64,000 nt of DNA, from NCBI GenBank assembly GCA_009911355.1, contig QXXE01000001.1, positions 93,315 to 157,314 of the forward strand. The letters run 5' to 3'. The DNA is from Clostridiaceae bacterium. Lineage in GTDB: Bacteria > Bacillota > Clostridia > Oscillospirales > Butyricicoccaceae. The position numbers and the translations under genes were made by a program. The notes under the pieces are model-generated. The model searched no databases and had not been told where the DNA came from. It saw only the letters and a program-made list of their open reading frames with translations. Below are positions 59,481-64,000 of this stretch, one piece after another; position 1 is the first letter of the stretch; each line of letters begins with the position of its first letter.

Positions 59481-60746
59481 TTATCCGAGTGCCCAGAAGG
59501 GGCCGCCGCTTCCTGCGCGTTTGTTGCACTCCGCGAGGAAAATGCCGACGTCCCACTCCTTTTCGCTGTTTTTGTAGCTGGCGGGGTCGGCGACGAGGAT
59601 TTTCCCCGCGTCGGTGATCCCGCGCAGCACGATAAAATGCCCGCCAGTCGTGAAGTGTCCTTTGGACATGATCGCAACGACCAGTTTGCCGTCTTGTAGC
59701 GCCTTGACTAGCTTGTTTTTGTCCTGCCCGAGTCCCGTGCAGGGTACGCCGAACGCCTCCGCTGCGCCGGGAATCAGCGTGTGATAACTGCCGTTACCCT
59801 CACAGCGGTAGCCGTGCTTGTACGCCCAATCGCACATCTCGCCGGGGTTGATTGTCGTGCTGGTCAGTGTTGAAATTACGATGGACATACAGCTCGGGCC
59901 ACAGCCGGACGAGCGCACCGTGCCTGCTTTGCCGTAGGGGAGCGATCCCCAGCGTGAATCACCTTGGTTGAAGTAAACCACGTCGCGCGAGTTCCCACGC
60001 CCGGTGAACACGATATCGGAGTAGTCAAAATCGCTGCCGTCCGGGACGCTGCCAGAGGGTGCGTTGTACTCACCGTCCGCCATGAAGCTGTAAATAAGCG
60101 TCGCCCATTGTCGCTGTTGTTCGGTGAAATTCAGTTTGTCCATCAGCGCGTCGGGAGAGCAGTCCGCAACCTTTAATATGTAGCCTTTGAGAACTTGGCT
60201 GACATTGCCGTTTTCGTCCTCAACATCTTCATACTGCGGCAAAAGCGAGTACGTGAGCTTCGCCTGCATCAGCGTTACCGCTTCGTCATACGTGATTTCT
60301 CCTGCTTCCTGCGCGTGCGCGACTGACGCAATCGCGATCAGCCAGTAATCGTTCGTATTCCCGAGCTCTTTCTCGGTCGAGAGAATCGTTTTATCCGTCA
60401 GAGATGCAGAAATCCGGTCGATTGCCGCATCTTCAAGACTGCGCTGGGAACCCCATAATGCTCCCAGCGCACCCGCCTGCTGGGTCATGAGCGATACGTC
60501 TGAAAAGCTCGCTCCCTCGTAACCGAACAGAAAACAAGGGAGCGTTAGGAAGATCAGAAGTGGCAAGCCGAGCAACAGTACCGCCAGCGCGACAGCCAGC
60601 TTTGCAAGGAATGGCGCGGCTTCCGCAGCGGCGGCGAACAATGCTCCATGCAGACCACCAGTCAGTGCGCCATGCGCGATATGTACGGCAGCGCCGCCAG
60701 CCCTTGCCGCGCTGATTTGTGAACGATCGTCACGGCTTTCATACAT
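59481..60746 (-). CDS. Membrane-anchored C39-like cysteine peptidase of the transfer system
   Basis: 421 residues. An N-terminal helix (residues about 45-70, LAVALAVLLLGLPLLIFLTL) anchors it. A helical domain (100-250) resembles the lytic-transglycosylase-like N part seen in VirB1-type proteins but without clear catalytic motif. The C-terminal domain is a Peptidase_C39-like fold: VYFNQGDSRWGSLPYG, SSGCGPSCMSIVISTL with the catalytic Cys, and FTTGGHFIVLRGITDAGK with the His, DPAS for the Asp. It should open peptidoglycan for the channel. Overlaps the VirB6 gene by eight bases. Confidence 0.8.
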   Translation of the reverse strand: MYESRDDRSQISAARAGGAAVHIAHGALTGGLHGALFAAAAEAAPFLAKLAVALAVLLLGLPLLIFLTLPCFLFGYEGASFSDVSLMTQQAGALGALWGSQRSLEDAAIDRISASLTDKTILSTEKELGNTNDYWLIAIASVAHAQEAGEITYDEAVTLMQAKLTYSLLPQYEDVEDENGNVSQVLKGYILKVADCSPDALMDKLNFTEQQRQWATLIYSFMADGEYNAPSGSVPDGSDFDYSDIVFTGRGNSRDVVYFNQGDSRWGSLPYGKAGTVRSSGCGPSCMSIVISTLTSTTINPGEMCDWAYKHGYRCEGNGSYHTLIPGAAEAFGVPCTGLGQDKNKLVKALQDGKLVVAIMSKGHFTTGGHFIVLRGITDAGKILVADPASYKNSEKEWDVGIFLAECNKRAGSGGPFWALG

Positions 60747-63411
60747 CGCGTTTACCTCCCTTCCTTCGCTTTTGCGGCGGGCGTTTCACTTCGGGACGCT
60801 CGCCATTTTCGTAGCGTGGCATTTCGCGGAACTTTGTTTTCGGTGGGCGCATGGGCTGGCGGCGTGTGGCAGATTCTCGTCCGCGATACTGTGGCGGCAG
60901 CAGTTCCCATGTGTCCACATCCTCAATATCAGAATCGTATTTCGGTGAGGATTTCACTGTCTGCACTTCCGGAACGGTTTGTTTTTTCGACTGCGCATCG
61001 GCGTGCCTGCTCGCCTGCGTCGGAACTGCACGCACCTCATGAGGTGCTATGCTTTCCGGTGCTTGCTGGGCGGTAGTGACCGGTTGAGTAGCTTGCGGTT
61101 GCTGTGTGCCAGCGGTCGGTTGAGCAGCTTGTGGCTGCCGCGCACCAGCGGTTGGCTGTGCAGCCTGCGATCGTCCTTGCGCACGCGGTTGCTGCTCCGG
61201 AGAGACGGCGGCACGTGATTTGTCGGCGTTCGTCTTTTGCGGGCGATTACCCTGCATCGGTGGACGCTGTGGCGGCGCGACCGTCTGCTCCGCTGTTCTT
61301 GTCTGCGATGCGTTCGCCCGAGCTGGACGCTGCGCGACTGGCGCGGCAACGCTCGGCTGGGGGTTAGCTGCGGTCGCGTTCGGGACTTGCGTTTTTCCGG
61401 GAGCAGCAGGTGCGTTAGTCGGTGCAGCAGCCATAGGCGATGCCTGCGGATGCCCAGATGCCGCGCCTACCGGTGGTTTGCCGGGAGTTACGCCATTCGG
61501 AATCACTGGAGTAGATGCTGCGCGTTCTGGCGTTGTTCCCGAAGCAGCCGAAACGGTTGAACGGTTCGGTTGTGTCCCAGCGTGCGGTTCGTGGTGTATG
61601 GCGTTCGTACCTGGCTGCTTTGCTGTGGCAGGGTTCGGTGTGACCTGCGCGGCCTGTCCTGCAACGGGAGCTGCTACGGCGGGTGATGCTGCCGGGCGGC
61701 TTGGGTTCGTCTCTGTATGCGGTGCAGAACGCACAGCATCCACCTCACGCGGCGTTGCAGCCGTTGGATTCGGCGAAACTTGTGTGGATTGCCCTGTTAT
61801 GGGCTGCACAGCTGCCGGATTGGGTGAAATCTGTGCGGTTTCGCTTGCATTTGGCTGCGCTACGGTTGTATTTTGCAGATTTTGCGACAAAACTGTCTGC
61901 GACGAAAGCTCTGGAGCCGAAGGGGCTGCGGCAGGACGCGGTTCACGTGGCTGTGCAGCAGCCGGGTTCGATGGGGTAGACGTAGAAGCGCTTCCGTTGC
62001 TCTGCAAAGGCGAACTTTGCTGTGGCTCTGACGCGACAAAACGGTCTGTCTTGGCATTTTTCGGCGCGGATGGCGTTGCCACAGGCGCTTGCCCTCGTGC
62101 AGAGGTGGGCACGGCTTCCATCGGCGGCGGAGTGGGGTGCGGGGGATTCGGCGGAATAGGGGATACCTGACGGGCTACGCCTTCCGCCTGAGCACTGTTA
62201 TATGTCGCCTCATTGGTGACATTTGAATGTGCCGAAGCCTGCGTTGTAGCGGAGGTTTGGCTGCGCTGACCTGCTGACGATTTCTGCGCAGCCGCCGCCG
62301 AAGCATTTCTTCCGCCGGCTTGCGCCGCTTTGCTCTGCTGGGACTGCTTTTGCCCGTCTGCGCGAGAAGTGCCAGCCGGATTCTCAGCGGTTCGTGCGGT
62401 TTGCGCCGTATTACCGGAAGCCTGCTGGCGGTTTGGATTTGCGCCAGCAAAGGCAGGCCGTGACCGACCGGTTGTCGTTTGGCGAGCAGCAGATCCACGT
62501 GCTGAGCCGTGATTGAAGTCCGAACCACCACGCGAAGATGCCGCCGACTGATGGATTGCGCCGCCAATCGAGCGCATGACCGCCATTGTGAGGAATCCCG
62601 GCAGACGGCTGCCCAGTGCGTCACCTGTCATGGCAGGATTCAGCCCAATTCGTGTGATAATACCGTCAAGGTGACGCGCGGTTTTCGCGATTCCTACAAT
62701 CAGCATTGCCCACGGGATGATTGCTGTGCCGTTCGCGGAGACCGCGAGTGCCGCTAAGATAAACTTCATAAAGATAAGGTTTAGTGGCATCAGGATGCAC
62801 ATACTCGCGAACATCCGCGCCCAGCCGGTGAAGATATCATGCGTGCTTTTGCTGCCGCCGCAGCCGAACGCCAGCGGAGCGCCCAGCACCAGCATGACCA
62901 GCACCACATAGCGCTCCGCGACCTCCAGACAGAGCCGGAAAACTTGCCAGAAAATCACCAGATTTAAGATGATAACTACCAGCCAACCCGCGTTCGGCAG
63001 CGCTCCGAGACTTTGCTCACTGAGCGGCGTGAACGTGACAGCGTCCGGTACCTTCAGCATGTCCATGACGGTTCGGGTCATGGTCAGCCCTGTTTCGCAG
63101 ATCGGTCGGCTCCCGACCAGCAGGAAGCTGAACAGGAATGTCCGCGTGAACAGCGTTTGGGGTTCCTCGCCCTCCACGCCGATACCGCTCAGCATCGAGC
63201 GTACCGCTTGAAACACGAGGTTCCCCATCAGCAGCGCCCAGCCGACTGCAATCAGGATGGTTGTCATTTCGTCGAAAATCGGGATTTTCGTCTTGAAATA
63301 GGTCAAATCGGCTGTGAAAAATTCGAGCAGCTTGTCCAGAAAAAACTCGACCATTTCAAGGAAAAGTGTCGAGAGCCACTCGAACAGCCCTTTTATAATG
63401 AGCTCAAGAAT
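60739..63411 (-). CDS. VirB6/TrbL-like membrane protein with long low-complexity tail
   Basis: At least 871 residues from ATG 63354. The coding pattern continues upstream in frame (ELIIKGLFEWLSTLFLE) and an ATT at 63411 has GGAGG seven bases before, so the true start may be this rare codon; I give that end. Residues about 30-280 hold six or more membrane helices (TTILIAVGWALLMGNLVFQA, LVVIILNLVIFWQVFRLCLE), as in VirB6/TrbL, the inner-membrane channel. From about 290 to 820 the protein is almost only Ala, Pro, Gln, Thr, Ser, with repeats of ATQPTAG and QAAQ type, then a basic end. The tail is far longer than usual. Confidence 0.8.
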   Translation of the reverse strand: MLELIIKGLFEWLSTLFLEMVEFFLDKLLEFFTADLTYFKTKIPIFDEMTTILIAVGWALLMGNLVFQAVRSMLSGIGVEGEEPQTLFTRTFLFSFLLVGSRPICETGLTMTRTVMDMLKVPDAVTFTPLSEQSLGALPNAGWLVVIILNLVIFWQVFRLCLEVAERYVVLVMLVLGAPLAFGCGGSKSTHDIFTGWARMFASMCILMPLNLIFMKFILAALAVSANGTAIIPWAMLIVGIAKTARHLDGIITRIGLNPAMTGDALGSRLPGFLTMAVMRSIGGAIHQSAASSRGGSDFNHGSARGSAARQTTTGRSRPAFAGANPNRQQASGNTAQTARTAENPAGTSRADGQKQSQQSKAAQAGGRNASAAAAQKSSAGQRSQTSATTQASAHSNVTNEATYNSAQAEGVARQVSPIPPNPPHPTPPPMEAVPTSARGQAPVATPSAPKNAKTDRFVASEPQQSSPLQSNGSASTSTPSNPAAAQPREPRPAAAPSAPELSSQTVLSQNLQNTTVAQPNASETAQISPNPAAVQPITGQSTQVSPNPTAATPREVDAVRSAPHTETNPSRPAASPAVAAPVAGQAAQVTPNPATAKQPGTNAIHHEPHAGTQPNRSTVSAASGTTPERAASTPVIPNGVTPGKPPVGAASGHPQASPMAAAPTNAPAAPGKTQVPNATAANPQPSVAAPVAQRPARANASQTRTAEQTVAPPQRPPMQGNRPQKTNADKSRAAVSPEQQPRAQGRSQAAQPTAGARQPQAAQPTAGTQQPQATQPVTTAQQAPESIAPHEVRAVPTQASRHADAQSKKQTVPEVQTVKSSPKYDSDIEDVDTWELLPPQYRGRESATRRQPMRPPKTKFREMPRYENGERPEVKRPPQKRRKGGKRDV

Positions 63412-63821
63412 GCTGCTGCCTCCTTCCCGATTTCAGCCGTGTCCTGCATCCCCATGCCGCTGAACAGCGGGGTCACGTAAGCGATGAACGCGCCGATGCC
63501 GTTGATGATCGCCCACGCGATCCAGATGCGGCGCAGCCAGTCCCACGCCTGATCGACCTTGTGCTGGTTGTTGGACATCTTCGCGCCGATAACCGCGATC
63601 GAGGACATCAGGCCCGCCAAAATCGTGCTGATTCCGGCGATGTGGTTGTATAGGTCAATGATGATTTTGTGTGCGGCTGCCCACAGATCGTCGATGTTCG
63701 CAGCGAACGCCATGGGCATAAAAAATGCGCCGACCAACAGCAGGATCAGCGCCAGACGATAGATTTTCATCGCGTGATTGACATATTTGTCAAATGTAGT
63801 TTGTGTGGTCTGGTTGTTCAA
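63393..63821 (-). CDS. TrbC/VirB2-like pilin
   Basis: 142 residues from TTG 63821, with TAGGAGG seven bases before. A signal-like segment (IYRLALILLLVGAFFMPMAF, cut after AFA near residue 41) is followed by two hydrophobic helices (STILAGLMSSIAVIGAKM and RIWIAWAIINGIGAFIAYV), the plan of VirB2/TrbC pilins. It is the first gene of the visible transfer operon. Its end overlaps the possible VirB6 start. No promoter was firmly placed upstream; the operon may begin outside the window. Confidence 0.8.
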   Translation of the reverse strand: MNNQTTQTTFDKYVNHAMKIYRLALILLLVGAFFMPMAFAANIDDLWAAAHKIIIDLYNHIAGISTILAGLMSSIAVIGAKMSNNQHKVDQAWDWLRRIWIAWAIINGIGAFIAYVTPLFSGMGMQDTAEIGKEAAAFLSSL

Positions 63822-63889
63822 ACAAATACCTCCTAAAAAACGGTCGCCAGGGAAATGGCGAAAAGATGAATTTTATGTAAACGCCGCCC

Positions 63890-63918
63890 TTGCGTCGGCG
63901 AGAATTTTCTGGTATACT
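63890..63918 (+). promoter_or_regulatory. Rightward promoter at the window end
   Basis: TTGCGT (63890-63895), exactly 17 bp, TATACT (63913-63918) on the plus strand. It points out of the window, divergent from the pilin gene, so another plus-strand gene probably starts beyond 64000. Confidence 0.6.
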
Positions 63919-64000
63919 TAAAGAACAATGTTGGATAATAAATAATTATCCCTTAATGCGTTTAGCAGCTTATTTTCACTTAACCGCTCATCAATGCTTT

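Noticed and set aside
61220..62170. Long plus-strand frame rich in Gly, Cys and Ala opposite the VirB6 tail
   Set aside because: Mirror image of the low-complexity Ala/Pro/Gln codons on the other strand; no start signals.
1..64000. CRISPR array, tRNA, rRNA, integrase, transposase or relaxase
   Set aside because: Read for regularly spaced repeats, tRNA-like cloverleafs and the usual recombinase and relaxase motifs; none seen. The 23-bp iterons at 51621-51704 lie inside a coding gene and have no unique spacers of CRISPR length.

Overview
The window reads as part of a large conjugative element of a Clostridia-type Firmicute, probably a gut Oscillospirales/Ruminococcaceae relative. This rests on AGGAGG-type ribosome sites, frequent TTG/GTG starts, agr/LytTR signalling, a RepA_N-type replication protein and a Gram-positive style type IV secretion set. 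No rRNA, tRNA, integrase, transposase or relaxase was recognised, so the sequence does not settle whether it is a big plasmid or an integrative element that also replicates.

Layout. (1) 1-6918, minus strand: an element-borne replication/repair operon (split SNF2-like helicase, DnaN-like clamp, sigma-region-2-like protein, DUF6809-like protein, MoxR/RavA ATPase, SSB cut by the window edge). (2) 7213-13270: cargo between two divergent operons: a YafQ/DinJ-type toxin-antitoxin pair, a decayed fragment of an element gene, and a two-gene nitrilase-like plus Rad50-like ATPase module that looks like a conflict system. (3) 13862-23809, plus strand: a PRTRC-like operon with JAB protease, ThiF/E1, DNA methylase, E2-like protein, Rad52, SbcC-like ATPase and zinc-finger primase. 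Operons 1 and 3 start from near-identical leaders (palindrome, promoter, tandem repeats, terminator), so they are probably regulated together.

(4) 23907-36780: a signalling and cell-surface island: AgrB, an AgrC-like kinase, a frameshifted AgrA-like regulator, a second LytTR regulator, secreted proteins, a CapK-like ligase, an amidase, a predicted peptidase and an OmpR-type regulator. Pairs of LytTR-like half-sites 21 bp apart lie at a nearly fixed distance from several promoters here. One such promoter drives about 480 nt of structured sequence without a convincing ORF.

(5) 36923-49581: an XRE regulator followed by a co-directional run encoding a HisG-like phosphoribosyltransferase (frameshifted), GlpX-like phosphatase, transketolase halves, HprK-like kinase, class II aldolase, GT4 glycosyltransferase, MazG-like pyrophosphohydrolase, family-5 nucleotidyltransferase, MATE exporter and a divergent PurM. 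I read it as a candidate undescribed biosynthetic cluster for an exported phosphoribosyl/sugar-derived molecule; the product is unknown.

(6) 49703-63821, minus strand: replication and conjugation: S1-like protein, winged-helix protein, RepA_N protein with 23-bp iterons inside its gene, VirD4, VirB4, PrgI-like, C39-type peptidase, VirB6/TrbL and VirB2/TrbC-like pilin. A repeat cluster at 55508-55619 is a possible origin, centromere or operator. Three genes are interrupted by single-base frame changes (4942-4951, about 31041-31050, about 37717). These may be assembly errors, real decay or regulated frameshifts.
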